Source of the DNA: Spirochaetaceae bacterium
Lineage (GTDB): Bacteria > Spirochaetota > Spirochaetia > Treponematales > Treponemataceae
NCBI GenBank assembly: GCA_017622235.1
Contig: JAGARN010000002.1
Coordinates: 105,458-169,457 of the forward strand
DNA: 64,000 bases
Direction: 5' to 3'
The stretch's first letter is position 1, and each line of letters begins with the position of its first letter. The notes beneath the pieces were generated by a model. That model saw nothing but the letters and a program-made list of their open reading frames with translations. It was not told the origin of the DNA and did not search any database. The position numbers were made by a program, and so were the translations under genes. This document shows positions 45,461 through 53,890 of the stretch, one piece after another.

Positions 45461-46801
45461 ATGGATTTATCTTCTATTGTTATAGCAGGTGCTGCCGTTG
45501 TTTTATGTATTGCTTTAATTTACGGTTTTAGTAGCATCAGTAAAAAATCCGGGAAAGGCTCTTCTTCAAAAAAAAGGACATCCATCATTAGGGATGCAAC
45601 AAGAAAGCTTTCTCAGAATCCACATAATGCATCTGCATTAAACGAGCTTTCAGATTTATATTATCGAGAGCACCTGTGGGACAAAGCTTTTCCTTTGTTT
45701 GAGACAATGCTGAACATAGCTTCTTCAAATAAAGACATTGACCCTTTTCAAGCAGCTCTTCGTCATGGAATCTGTGCTTTGCATCTTAAAAAGAATGAAG
45801 ATGCATTGCGAGGACTTGCAACTGCCGTAAAATTGAATAGAGAAAGTTTTGAAGCAAACTACTATCTTGCACAGGCTTATTACCAAAGTAACGAATATGA
45901 GAAAGCTATTCCCTACTTAAAAAAATCTTTGATTTACAATCAAGATGCAAGCAATCTTCATGAATGGTTAGGTCTTTCATACTATAATATTAAACGCTTC
46001 CGAGATGCTTTGCCGTATCTAAAAAGAGCACTCACAGATAATCCTGAACAAAAAGCAATTTTGTTTGCTATGGCAGATTCGATGCAACAAACCGGCTTTG
46101 GGGAAAAGGCTCTTAAAGTTTTTCTTCATCTTAGACCAGACCCAGAATTTGGTGCACGTTCTTGCTTAGCCGCCGGTGTTATGCATATGAATTCTGGTTC
46201 ACTAGAAAAGGCAGAGCAAGATTTTGAGATAGGTCTAAAACACGCAAACATTCCGCAAGATGTTCTTTTAGAAATAAAATACCGTTTAGCGGGTTGTTAT
46301 TTACAAAATAAAAAAATGGATCAAGGTCTTATATTGCTTAGAGAAATTCAAGTAGTTAATCCAACCCATAGAGACGTTGCTTCGTTAATAACCAGATATC
46401 AAGAGTTAAAACAAAATTCAAATTTGCAGATATATTTAGCTGCTGGGAATAGTGATTTTGTTGCATTGTGTAGAAAAATAACATTATGCTATTTTGAACA
46501 CGCAAATGTAAAGATTCTTGATTTGAATGTTTCAACAGATAATACAGAAATTTTAGCCGAAATTGATACTGCAAAGTGGGAAGATATAATTTCTTTCCGA
46601 TTTTACCGGACAACAGGTACAATAGGAGAGTTGCATATTAGAGATTTTCACGGCAGAATCAGAGATATAAAGGCTGGGCGAGGAATATGTCTTACAGCAG
46701 GTTCTTATAGCGAAGAAGCACGAAACTACATAGAAGGTCGCCCAATAGACCTTATAGATAAGCAAGGGCTAATTAGGATATTGAAGAGGATAGGTTCTTA
46801 A
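45461..46801 (+). CDS. membrane-anchored TPR protein with C-terminal endonuclease-like domain
   Basis: 446 residues from ATG 45461; the frame is open to a TTG at 45410, but the membrane helix follows this ATG directly. One N-terminal helix (about 5-25), then tetratricopeptide repeats (DALRGLATAVKLNRESFEAN, AYYQSNEYEKAIPYLKKSL, and others to about residue 330). The last 100 residues (from CRKITLCYFEHANVKILDLN to LIRILKRIGS) resemble the Mrr/restriction-endonuclease-like end found in some spirochaete TPR proteins; this is a weak visual match. Its 3' end overlaps rsmG by 4 bases. Confidence 0.7.
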   Translation: MDLSSIVIAGAAVVLCIALIYGFSSISKKSGKGSSSKKRTSIIRDATRKLSQNPHNASALNELSDLYYREHLWDKAFPLFETMLNIASSNKDIDPFQAALRHGICALHLKKNEDALRGLATAVKLNRESFEANYYLAQAYYQSNEYEKAIPYLKKSLIYNQDASNLHEWLGLSYYNIKRFRDALPYLKRALTDNPEQKAILFAMADSMQQTGFGEKALKVFLHLRPDPEFGARSCLAAGVMHMNSGSLEKAEQDFEIGLKHANIPQDVLLEIKYRLAGCYLQNKKMDQGLILLREIQVVNPTHRDVASLITRYQELKQNSNLQIYLAAGNSDFVALCRKITLCYFEHANVKILDLNVSTDNTEILAEIDTAKWEDIISFRFYRTTGTIGELHIRDFHGRIRDIKAGRGICLTAGSYSEEARNYIEGRPIDLIDKQGLIRILKRIGS

Positions 46802-47475
46802 TCCTGAGATTTTGCAACAAGAACAAGATGTCGCTCGTGATCTTCTAAAAATGGAACACGGAGAGGAATAGTTTTGTATTCTGGGACAAAAGCAGCTATG
46901 TTGCTCATTTCTGTTTGAATGTTTTCTATCTTTGCTTTATAGGCAGCAAGTGTTCCATTGGGCTTTAATATTCTAAGCAACACTTTTATCATTTTTTTGT
47001 CTAGTGGTCTAAAAGCTCTAAACACAGCTACATCAACTAGATTCTGTTGCAAACGCTCGGCTTGTTCGTTTAGAATAGTTACATTTTTTAAGCCAAGAAT
47101 AGCAATACAATTTGACAAAAAAGCACAGCGTTTACTCATACGTTCAACCAAAATAAAATTTGAATTTGGCATTGCTGCAGCCAAGGGAATACCAGGTAAG
47201 CCACCGCCTGAACCAATATCTGCAATAGTTGACACTTTACCGGTAGCAGTTGAGACATTTTCTACAAGTTGTTGAATAATTTGTGCGGCAGAGAGACTAT
47301 CTAAAATGTGGCGAACAATTATATCTTCGTAATTATCAGCACCTACAAGATCATATGCAGCATTAAATAACATTAGTTCTTTTGCATAGGTTTGCATTTT
47401 TTCTTCTAATTCATTTGATAAGGTATTTTCAAAATCTAAAAGATTTAATCCTTTAGCTAAAATACTTTGGTTCAT
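46798..47475 (-). CDS. rsmG: 16S rRNA m7G527 methyltransferase RsmG
   Basis: 225 residues, GidB/RsmG family. The SAM-binding motif is DIGSGGGLPGIPLA, followed by LVERMSKRCAFLSNC and the conserved AFRPLDKKM. It methylates N7 of G527 in 16S rRNA. Its start overlaps the pdxA stop (ATGA), so the two are coupled. Confidence 0.93.
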   Translation of the reverse strand: MNQSILAKGLNLLDFENTLSNELEEKMQTYAKELMLFNAAYDLVGADNYEDIIVRHILDSLSAAQIIQQLVENVSTATGKVSTIADIGSGGGLPGIPLAAAMPNSNFILVERMSKRCAFLSNCIAILGLKNVTILNEQAERLQQNLVDVAVFRAFRPLDKKMIKVLLRILKPNGTLAAYKAKIENIQTEMSNIAAFVPEYKTIPLRVPFLEDHERHLVLVAKSQD

Positions 47476-48449
47476 GATAAACTCGCTTTATTCCAGTGAG
47501 GAGCATATTTTGCAGCAGTAAGAATAGCTTCTACCATACTAATTGCAGAGGCTTTGTTTTGCCAAGCAATGTCAAATGCTGTCCCATGGTCAACAGAAGT
47601 TCGCAAAATAGGCATTCCACAAGTAATAGAAATTGTTCGTTCAAAGTCATATGTTTTTGCAGCAATATGTCCTTGGTCGTGATACAAAGAGAGTACGCTA
47701 TTGTATTTGCCTTGCAAAGCCTGATGAAAAACAGAATCTGCACTTATTGGACCTGCAACATCGTAACCTAAAGATTTAAGTTGTGAAACAGCCGGTTCTA
47801 TTGCATCAAGTTCTTCTGTTCCAAAAAGACCGTGTTCGCCAGAATGAGGATTTAAGCCTGCAATAGCCATCGTTCCGTTTTTTATGCCAAGTTGAGTTAA
47901 AGCAGATGAACAGCGAATGACATAATCTTTGATTCGTTCTTTTGTTATCATTTGGCAAGCTTTTTGCAAAGAAACATGGCGAGTTAAAAAAAATATACGC
48001 AAATTGTTTACTTCAAACAAGGTCAATGGGTCATCTGTCGATGTAAGTGAAGCAAAAATTTCTGTGTGCCCGATGTAAGGAACAGAAGCTGCTTTTAGAG
48101 ATTCTTTGTTTATAGGAGCAGTTACAACAGCTTGCGTTTTTCCTTCTGAGGTTAGATGGCAAGCTTTTTCTATATAACTAAAGGCGGCTTTTCCACAAGC
48201 AGCAGAAACCTTACCAAAAATAAAATCTTTTAGTTCAAGATTAGGTACATCGTAAACAGTTGCAAAGTCGCTTTCCAAAACCTGTTTAGAAATATTACAA
48301 CATCTGCAAGCTTGCTCTAAAACTGATCGACTTCCACAAATAATACAAAATGCTGCTTTTTGAACTTTAGGTTCAGCCAATGCTTTTACAACTATTTCTG
48401 GTCCAATTCCCGCTGGATCTCCCATGGTAACAGCTATAACAGGTTGCAT
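47472..48449 (-). CDS. pdxA: 4-hydroxythreonine-4-phosphate dehydrogenase
   Basis: 325 residues from ATG 48449 (AGGAG upstream). Motifs: VTMGDPAGIGPEI at the start, YIGHTEIFASL, the metal-binding region SLYHDQGHIAAKTYDFERTI and RTSVDHGTAFDIAW. PdxA oxidises 4-phosphohydroxy-L-threonine in pyridoxal phosphate synthesis. Other pdx genes are not in the window. It is in the rsmE-to-rsmG operon between an exported protein and rsmG. Confidence 0.92.
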   Translation of the reverse strand: MQPVIAVTMGDPAGIGPEIVVKALAEPKVQKAAFCIICGSRSVLEQACRCCNISKQVLESDFATVYDVPNLELKDFIFGKVSAACGKAAFSYIEKACHLTSEGKTQAVVTAPINKESLKAASVPYIGHTEIFASLTSTDDPLTLFEVNNLRIFFLTRHVSLQKACQMITKERIKDYVIRCSSALTQLGIKNGTMAIAGLNPHSGEHGLFGTEELDAIEPAVSQLKSLGYDVAGPISADSVFHQALQGKYNSVLSLYHDQGHIAAKTYDFERTISITCGMPILRTSVDHGTAFDIAWQNKASAISMVEAILTAAKYAPHWNKASLS

Positions 48450-48450
48450 T

Positions 48451-49356
48451 TTATTTTGACTCCTGTAAGTCAATTAGAATATCTAAATTCCACTTGTCAG
48501 AAGAATATCGTAGCGTAACAAGGTTTCCGGTACGAGTTGCAATTAATGGCAAATTTTCTGAAAGAGGAAATAGGTTAGAACCTGCTGCTTTTGAATCTTG
48601 AAACAGTTCGGCTTCTACAGTATAGACAAAACTTCCATTTTCAGCATTACTTGGCTTAAACAAAAAATAAAAGGTTTCGTTCTTTATTTGCGACCCGATA
48701 TAAAAAACTCTATCTCCTGTAAGCAAAAAAATACCATTTTCTTCAGGTTCAGAAAAATACACAGTTCTACAAGTTCCAAGTAAATCTGTTCCATTTGCTC
48801 TAAAACGCAATAATTTTGAACCCTGCACAGCAATTTGCGACGAACTACGTGTAGGATTTTCTGTTGAAGTATTATCAGTTGAGGAAGTCGTTTTTTCCGA
48901 AAGAATTTGTAACTGTTCAAGAATTTGAGCAAGCATTGTGTTTGTTGTTGCCGAATTGGTTGATTGAGTTAAGCTTTGTAATGTGGACGAAAGAGTAGAA
49001 TTCGTTCCAGTAAGTTCACTTAGTCCAGAAATAGCCGACAAATATGAATTTAAGTTTCCGTCTTCCGTAATTCCAGAAAGAGCATCTAATCCGCCAAGCC
49101 CAGAAATCGTTTCTGCAGAAAGAGCAATACTTGCTGCACTGGAATTTACGGAATCAGAATCTGAAGTATTTGTTACAGACTGTTTGTTTGCTGTGTTATT
49201 AGTATAATTCCATGGTCCATATGGCGTTCCTCCGATTTCGGGCATAGAAGGCGAAGAAACACTGGGCATAGAAGGAAAATCCAAAGAAAAGGTTTTGTTT
49301 GCCACAAAAAATAATAAAAATAGAAAAGAAATAATTCTTAATTTATAAATTTGCAA
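48451..49356 (-). CDS. exported protein, unknown function
   Basis: 301 residues from a TTG at 49356 (ribosome site GGAGGAG just before it); an earlier TTG at 49371 overlaps the site. The signal peptide ends in NKTFSLD. The next section is Ser/Thr/Asn-rich and low in complexity (AASIALSAETISGLGGLDAL), and the last 120 residues look beta-rich (GTCRTVYFSEPEENGIFLLT). No family is recognised. It sits between the metallopeptidase-like gene and pdxA. Confidence 0.65.
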   Translation of the reverse strand: MQIYKLRIISFLFLLFFVANKTFSLDFPSMPSVSSPSMPEIGGTPYGPWNYTNNTANKQSVTNTSDSDSVNSSAASIALSAETISGLGGLDALSGITEDGNLNSYLSAISGLSELTGTNSTLSSTLQSLTQSTNSATTNTMLAQILEQLQILSEKTTSSTDNTSTENPTRSSSQIAVQGSKLLRFRANGTDLLGTCRTVYFSEPEENGIFLLTGDRVFYIGSQIKNETFYFLFKPSNAENGSFVYTVEAELFQDSKAAGSNLFPLSENLPLIATRTGNLVTLRYSSDKWNLDILIDLQESK

Positions 49357-50146
49357 GACTCTCCTCCACAATTTCTAATCTGGATGTAAGTTGTTGAATT
49401 GTTTTTTCAAGCCGTTTTTTTTCTTTTTCCAACTTTGTCCGAGCATCAACTTCTTGTATTTTTCTCTTCATCATGGATCTAACAGAATCAGGACTTGAAT
49501 TACCAGAAAGAATTTCTTGTTCTGCTTGTTGTTGTTTTTCTTTAGGTAAAGAAACAACTAACTTCATGTTTTCAAATCCCATAGCAGGATTTATATTTGC
49601 TGTGGAAACTTTTGTTATAGATTTTGCAGCAGCTCGTGGAAGTTTTAATACACGGTCGATATAGTCTTCGTAGCGAATATTAGCTTCTTGGCATAACTTG
49701 TGAGCTTTTGCTAAAAGTTGACCAAATTCTTGCATAAGACGTCCGTTGCTTTCAAGATAGTTCTTTCTGATTTCTTCTGTAAGTTGTGCAAGTTCCGGTG
49801 AATTTTCAAGACCTATAACATAATATCCTTTTTGTTCTGCAACTTGTAATAAAGCATGAAACTTAGCCCAGAATTCGTTAGTGTGAACCCTGTTATAGGA
49901 AGGTTTTATACCTCCGGATTGTTCTAGTTTTTCTTCGTTCAACAAGTGATGAGTATATTCATGGATGGCAGTATAAATTAATTGATTGTCTGCTTTGAAA
50001 TTTTTGTTATGTAAAAGAATCTCGCAAGTGTCAGGTTTATATAGACCATTTACTTTTTTACTTTCTTTACCAGTAAAAGTTACACTGAATTCTAACTGAG
50101 TTGTTTCTATATCCATTAATATTTCTTTGATTTTATCTTGATTCAT
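49343..50146 (-). CDS. HExxH metallopeptidase-like protein
   Basis: 267 residues. The N-terminal half contains a zinc-peptidase motif, AIHEYTHHLL, preceded by ILLHNKNFKADNQL and followed by EFWAKFHALLQVAEQK, in the arrangement of SprT/ImmA-like minimal proteases; the third ligand is not certain. The C-terminal part is helical and ends in a coiled coil (KEKKRLEKTIQQLTSRLEIV). No signal peptide. It lies 1 base after rsmE, so it is in the same operon. The substrate is unknown. Confidence 0.72.
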   Translation of the reverse strand: MNQDKIKEILMDIETTQLEFSVTFTGKESKKVNGLYKPDTCEILLHNKNFKADNQLIYTAIHEYTHHLLNEEKLEQSGGIKPSYNRVHTNEFWAKFHALLQVAEQKGYYVIGLENSPELAQLTEEIRKNYLESNGRLMQEFGQLLAKAHKLCQEANIRYEDYIDRVLKLPRAAAKSITKVSTANINPAMGFENMKLVVSLPKEKQQQAEQEILSGNSSPDSVRSMMKRKIQEVDARTKLEKEKKRLEKTIQQLTSRLEIVEESLANL

Positions 50147-50147
50147 A

Positions 50148-50894
50148 TTATACCTCCATTTTTGAAAGAATCAAAGCTGCTGCAACAGTAGAAGCAGTTT
50201 CTGTTCGTAAAACTCTTGATCCAATTCCGCAAAGCTTAAAATCTGCCGCTACAAGCATATTTCGTTCATTATCTGTCCAGCCTCTTTCGCTACCAATGGC
50301 AGCCACAACACCACAATCAAGAAGTTTTGCTTTACATCCTTGAGAAAAATCCGCTAAAGCTAGTAGGTGGCTTTCTGGCTTTACATTGTCAAAAGCAACA
50401 CGAAGGGAGTTTTTAACTTTGGTTAAAGAATTAAGGCATTCCTTTAAAGAAGTATGTATAAATAGCTCAGGAATGTGGCTGCTTTTTGCCTGTACAGAAC
50501 CATCTTTTAACATTGCATACGCATTTTCGTACTGTGACATAGAGGAATTCAGGTAAGATTTTTCGCCTAATTCTGTAGCTGTAAGATGTACAGAGGCAAC
50601 ACCAAGGCTTGCAACATCTCGCAAAAGTCGCTTGAGTTGAATAGGGCGTGGAAATCCAATAATCATGGTTAGTGGATAAAGTTTTTTGCCCTCAGAAATG
50701 GGGGTAAATTTAAAGATAATTTTTTCTTCTGTTAAATCTGTAATTGTAGCAATTCCTTCTTTGCCGTTTATTATACCAGCTTCAAAAGTGTCGCCTACGC
50801 CTTTGTGTAAAATATTCAAAATATGAACTGCTCTATAATCCGAACGGCAAAGGGGCAAATTTATTTCTTCTGCTGAAAAAAGTACAATGTTCAT
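50148..50894 (-). CDS. rsmE: 16S rRNA m3U1498 methyltransferase RsmE
   Basis: 248 residues, SPOUT-class. It carries the RsmE motifs IGFPRPIQLKRLLRDVASLG and the trefoil-knot region AAIGSERGWTDNERNML, ending GIGSRVLRTETASTVAAAL. It methylates N3 of U1498 in 16S rRNA. It is the first gene of the set rsmE, metallopeptidase-like gene, exported protein, pdxA, rsmG. Confidence 0.93.
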   Translation of the reverse strand: MNIVLFSAEEINLPLCRSDYRAVHILNILHKGVGDTFEAGIINGKEGIATITDLTEEKIIFKFTPISEGKKLYPLTMIIGFPRPIQLKRLLRDVASLGVASVHLTATELGEKSYLNSSMSQYENAYAMLKDGSVQAKSSHIPELFIHTSLKECLNSLTKVKNSLRVAFDNVKPESHLLALADFSQGCKAKLLDCGVVAAIGSERGWTDNERNMLVAADFKLCGIGSRVLRTETASTVAAALILSKMEV

Positions 50895-51055
50895 AGAACA
50901 AGAAAAATTATATAGTGGAAAAACTTTATGGTCAATTAGCGTAATTTATAATTAAGAATAAGAATTTAAAGTTCCTGAATAACTCAGTTTTTTTGATTGA
51001 ATACTTCTATACGTTCCTAGAAACTTATCATTTAAGATGAATACAAGTCTATGTG

Positions 51056-51466
51056 TTATACATTTTGATTCTTTCTATATAGATAAATTGTTCCATAAAT
51101 AGAACCTAATGGAGCAGGAGAAAGGGATAAAGAATTTATTTCTGATGTTTGCCTTGTTATACAAAGGATTGTATCAGTTAAAATTCCGTAGAGTATTACA
51201 ATTAGACTGAAACCAAGTGTAAAAAAACAAAAAAAATTAAATATTTTGTTATTGCAAAATGGATTGATTCTTTGGATACCAAGTACAAAAAAAACCATTC
51301 CCCAGGCAATAAAAAAAAGACCTAGGCTTATTCCAAAGCCTAAAAGAGTTTCAGTAATACTAATTTCTTTGTAAATACAGATTAGACTATGAACTAAGCA
51401 AATTCCAATAGCGAATATTATAATGTATTTTTTCTTTTTTTCAAACAATTCTATGATTTTTTCCAT
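51056..51466 (-). CDS. small membrane protein, unknown function
   Basis: 136 residues with three or four membrane segments (about 14-30, 40-60, 74-95, 115-130) and a lysine-rich start (FEKKKKYI). No family is recognised. It is alone on its strand between rsmE and the accessory region, and the base use is more AT-rich than that of neighbouring housekeeping genes. Confidence 0.6.
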   Translation of the reverse strand: MEKIIELFEKKKKYIIIFAIGICLVHSLICIYKEISITETLLGFGISLGLFFIAWGMVFFVLGIQRINPFCNNKIFNFFCFFTLGFSLIVILYGILTDTILCITRQTSEINSLSLSPAPLGSIYGTIYLYRKNQNV

Positions 51467-51518
51467 ATATCTTCTCTAAAAAAGAACTGATTCATTTGAT
51501 TATACCTTTTCATCAAAT

Positions 51519-51821
51519 ATGTGTAAATATTTCAAATTGAATTATGTAAAATCTAAGCAAAAAACTTTCAATAAAAATACCTCGAAAAGTAAAGGAAAAA
51601 CTAGCGAAACTTCAAAACTTGACGGTGCAGAAATTGGAACTACAATAATGCTTATGCAAGGAATTAGCGTAAATCGGATTGCAAAACTTTACGGAGTTCA
51701 CAGAAACACAGTAAAACTCTTTATAAAAAGGAAACATCTTGATTCTGCAAGGAATATTAATAAAGTTGTGAATTATACACACTTTTCTAGGGGAACATTT
51801 CCCAATGACCAGTTTTATTAG
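51519..51821 (+). CDS. small helix-turn-helix protein, possible recombinase remnant
   Basis: 100 residues. A lysine-rich N-terminus is followed by a helix-turn-helix like the C-terminal DNA-binding part of serine resolvases (LMQGISVNRIAKLYGVHRNT). The catalytic resolvase domain is absent, and the 3' end overlaps the convergent Fic gene by 35 bases. It may be a broken recombinase or a small regulator. No ribosome site is evident. Confidence 0.45.
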   Translation: MCKYFKLNYVKSKQKTFNKNTSKSKGKTSETSKLDGAEIGTTIMLMQGISVNRIAKLYGVHRNTVKLFIKRKHLDSARNINKVVNYTHFSRGTFPNDQFY

Positions 51822-52752
51822 AACCAACTCTTTTGATTTTTCCTTCATCTACCAATTTTGAAAGAATTCTTGTTACCGTGGCCCTTGATTTTCCAATTTT
51901 TTGGGCTAATTCTTCTTTTGTATAAGAAGGATTTTCTTTAAGTAAAGATATAATTAGATTTATCGGCTCATTTATCGGCTCATTTATCGGCTCATTGTTT
52001 GAATGTTGTTGAAGTGATTTTAGAATTATAGAAAGCATGAATTCAACAAAAATTCCTGAATCATCAGAATCAGTACTTTTTTGAATTGCTTTGTAATATT
52101 CAGATTGATTTTCCCAAATCATATTTTCAATAGGAAGAAATTCAAAAACTTGGTTCCATTCTGCCAAAAGTCTAGATTGCCAAAATCGCCCCATTCTTCC
52201 GTTTCCATCTTCAAATGGATGAATAAACTCAAATTCATAATGAAAAACAGAACTTTTGATTAAAATTTGGTCTTCCGATTTTTCTAGCCATGCAAATAAA
52301 TCATCAATCAAAAAAGGAACTCTGTCTGCAGGTGGTGCAATATGTGCAATACCTTCTTTTCCTGCAACAACAATTCCTCCCTTTCTAAATTTTCCGTTAT
52401 GTTCAACAAGGCCCATTGTCATAATCTCGTGGGCTTTGAGTAAATCTTTTTTTGAAAAAGGATTAAATGATGAAAATTTTTCATAAGTTTTTATTGCATT
52501 TTTTACTTCTTGAATCTCTTTTAGGGGAGCGATAACGGTTTTTCCTTCAATAAGAGAACTAACTTCATCTTCAGAAAGAGAGTTACCTTCAATCGCCAAA
52601 GAACCGTGGATAGACTTCATTTTATTGATTTTTCTAAGTCGCAAAGAATCTTTTTGTTCTAAACGAATTTTAAATCGTTCCAAAAGCGATGCAATATCAG
52701 AAACATACTGAATAGTTTTTGCAGAAATCTTGAATGGTGGTGTATAAGACAA
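51787..52752 (-). CDS. Fic-domain protein (AMPylase family) with winged helix
   Basis: 321 residues from a TTG at 52752 with GAGGA before it. It has an inhibitory-helix motif near the N-terminus (SLAIEGN, fitting [S/T]xxxE[G/N]) and the active-site motif HPFEDGNGRMGRFW. Fic proteins attach AMP or related groups to target proteins, and the inhibitory motif would keep it off until released. At about residues 253-265 NEPI repeats three times, followed by a winged-helix domain (SYTKEELAQKIGKSRATVTR). The winged helix suggests DNA binding or autoregulation. Confidence 0.85.
   Translation of the reverse strand: MSYTPPFKISAKTIQYVSDIASLLERFKIRLEQKDSLRLRKINKMKSIHGSLAIEGNSLSEDEVSSLIEGKTVIAPLKEIQEVKNAIKTYEKFSSFNPFSKKDLLKAHEIMTMGLVEHNGKFRKGGIVVAGKEGIAHIAPPADRVPFLIDDLFAWLEKSEDQILIKSSVFHYEFEFIHPFEDGNGRMGRFWQSRLLAEWNQVFEFLPIENMIWENQSEYYKAIQKSTDSDDSGIFVEFMLSIILKSLQQHSNNEPINEPINEPINLIISLLKENPSYTKEELAQKIGKSRATVTRILSKLVDEGKIKRVGSNKTGHWEMFP
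51960..51995 (+). repeat. 12-bp tandem repeat inside the Fic gene
   Basis: Three perfect copies of TTATCGGCTCAT. They encode NEPI three times on the minus strand, in frame, so change in copy number would alter the hinge length and not the frame. Confidence 0.85.
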
Positions 52753-52913
52753 AGGATCCTCTTTATTTTCAAAATGTGCATATTAATTATACCACATTTT
52801 TTCTTATTGATGAACCATACAATTTTTCAAAGATTTGAAATACAATAACAAAATCTATCCAAAAAAAAAGAAATGTGCTATATTAAAAATGATTGATAAA
52901 AGGAGGTATGAAT

Positions 52914-53168
52914 ATGTGCCAAGTTGCAGTAAAAATTCCAGATGCTGTACTGTTTGATACTCACATGACAGCAGAACAGACAGATTCATTTGTAAAACAA
53001 ACATTAGCATTGCATTATTATATTAAGTGTCATATCTCTCTTGGATATTGTGCAGAAATAGCAGGAATGACAAAAGAAGATTTTATGAAGTTTCTAGGAA
53101 AAAATGGCATATCAATATTCAACTACGATAACAAAAATGACTTTATGGAAGAATTAACAAATGCGTAG
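52914..53168 (+). CDS. UPF0175-family antitoxin-like protein
   Basis: 84 residues from ATG 52914, 7 bases after AGGAGG; an ATG at 52908 is too close to that site. The sequence has the UPF0175 pattern: a short beta start (VAVKIPDAVLF), then LHYYIKCHISLGYCAEIAGMTKEDFMKFL, shown here in parts, and a tail ending in an Asp/Asn-rich FNYDNKNDFMEEL. It overlaps the following DUF3368 PIN-like gene by 8 bases, as in toxin-antitoxin pairs. Confidence 0.78.
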   Translation: MCQVAVKIPDAVLFDTHMTAEQTDSFVKQTLALHYYIKCHISLGYCAEIAGMTKEDFMKFLGKNGISIFNYDNKNDFMEELTNA

Positions 53169-53649
53169 AGTCATTGTAAATTCTACTCCATTAATAGTTT
53201 TGTCCAATATCAATAAGCTAGAATTGTTGAAACAGCTTTACGGACAAATTTTTATTCCTCAAGCGGTTTATAACGAAGTAACTGTAAAATCAGATTCTGC
53301 ATGTTTACAAATACAAGACAACCTTGATTGGATTAATATATGTGAAATAAAAAATGTAGAAGAAAAAAAGATGTATCAAGCAAAATTACATTCAGGCGAA
53401 GTTGAAGTAATGATTCTTGCCCAAGAAACTCCAATCGCAGATTTAGTGATTATTGACGATAATGCAGCAAAAAAAACTGCAAAATATTTAGGTTTGACTA
53501 TTACGGGAACTTTAGGAGTTTTACTAAAAGCAAAACAACAAGGATTTATAAATAATGTAAGTTCTTGTATAGATGAACTACAAAAATTAGGTTTTTATAT
53601 TTCTGATGAACTTATAGCAATGGTAAAAGAAATAGCAAAGGAAAATTAA
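53161..53649 (+). CDS. DUF3368 PIN-domain toxin-like protein
   Basis: 162 residues. It starts RRVIVNSTPLIVLSNINKLE and contains LHSGEVEVMILAQE and LVIIDDNAAKKTAKYLGL, the acidic cluster of PIN-type ribonucleases. The first catalytic Asp position is Asn (NSTP). My recollection is that Asn is common in DUF3368 proteins, so I do not treat it as decay. The pair with the UPF0175 gene is a probable type II toxin-antitoxin-like module. Its RNA target, if any, is unknown. Confidence 0.8.
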   Translation: MRRVIVNSTPLIVLSNINKLELLKQLYGQIFIPQAVYNEVTVKSDSACLQIQDNLDWINICEIKNVEEKKMYQAKLHSGEVEVMILAQETPIADLVIIDDNAAKKTAKYLGLTITGTLGVLLKAKQQGFINNVSSCIDELQKLGFYISDELIAMVKEIAKEN

Positions 53650-53659
53650 AGGATTTTTC

Positions 53660-53731
53660 ATGTCAGATATAGATACAAAGTTAAACAACACAGAAGAACT
53701 CTCTGCCACAAAAAACGTTCGTTTTTTATGA
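53660..53731 (+). pseudogene. 23-residue reading frame, probable gene remnant
   Basis: A short frame starts MSDIDTKLNN and ends KNVRFL, after AAAGGA. It lies 10 bases after the DUF3368 stop. It looks like the beginning of a longer protein cut off at a junction. An AT-rich inverted repeat at 53710-53727 (AAAAAACG/CGTTTTTT) overlaps its end and could serve as a weak terminator. Confidence 0.3.
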
Positions 53732-53796
53732 TATTAGAATAAAACAAATAGACACTTGATGAAAAATATAAAAACCATACAAAGATATTTATCAAT

Positions 53797-53886
53797 TTAT
53801 CTTTTTTCGAACCATTTTTTCATAATATTGAAAGGGGGATATGCTTCTTCAACAGTTTTAATCATAGTAAAAAAATCTTCAAACAT
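53797..53886 (-). CDS. 29-residue small reading frame after the methyltransferase
   Basis: It starts 4 bases after the cytosine methyltransferase stop (ATG 53886) and encodes a peptide from MFEDFFTMIKTV to MKKWFEKR. Codon content looks protein-like, but no family is recognised and it may be a remnant. No convincing ribosome site apart from the preceding AGAAAAAAGA. Confidence 0.3.
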   Translation of the reverse strand: MFEDFFTMIKTVEEAYPPFNIMKKWFEKR

Positions 53887-53890
53887 TTTG

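Noticed and set aside
51960..51995. Short tandem repeats as a possible CRISPR array
   Set aside because: Units are 12 bp with no spacers and lie in frame within the Fic gene.
53161..53200. Asn for the first PIN Asp as a sign of a dead toxin
   Set aside because: From memory, NSTP/NSSP at this position is common in DUF3368 proteins, so it is not evidence of decay.
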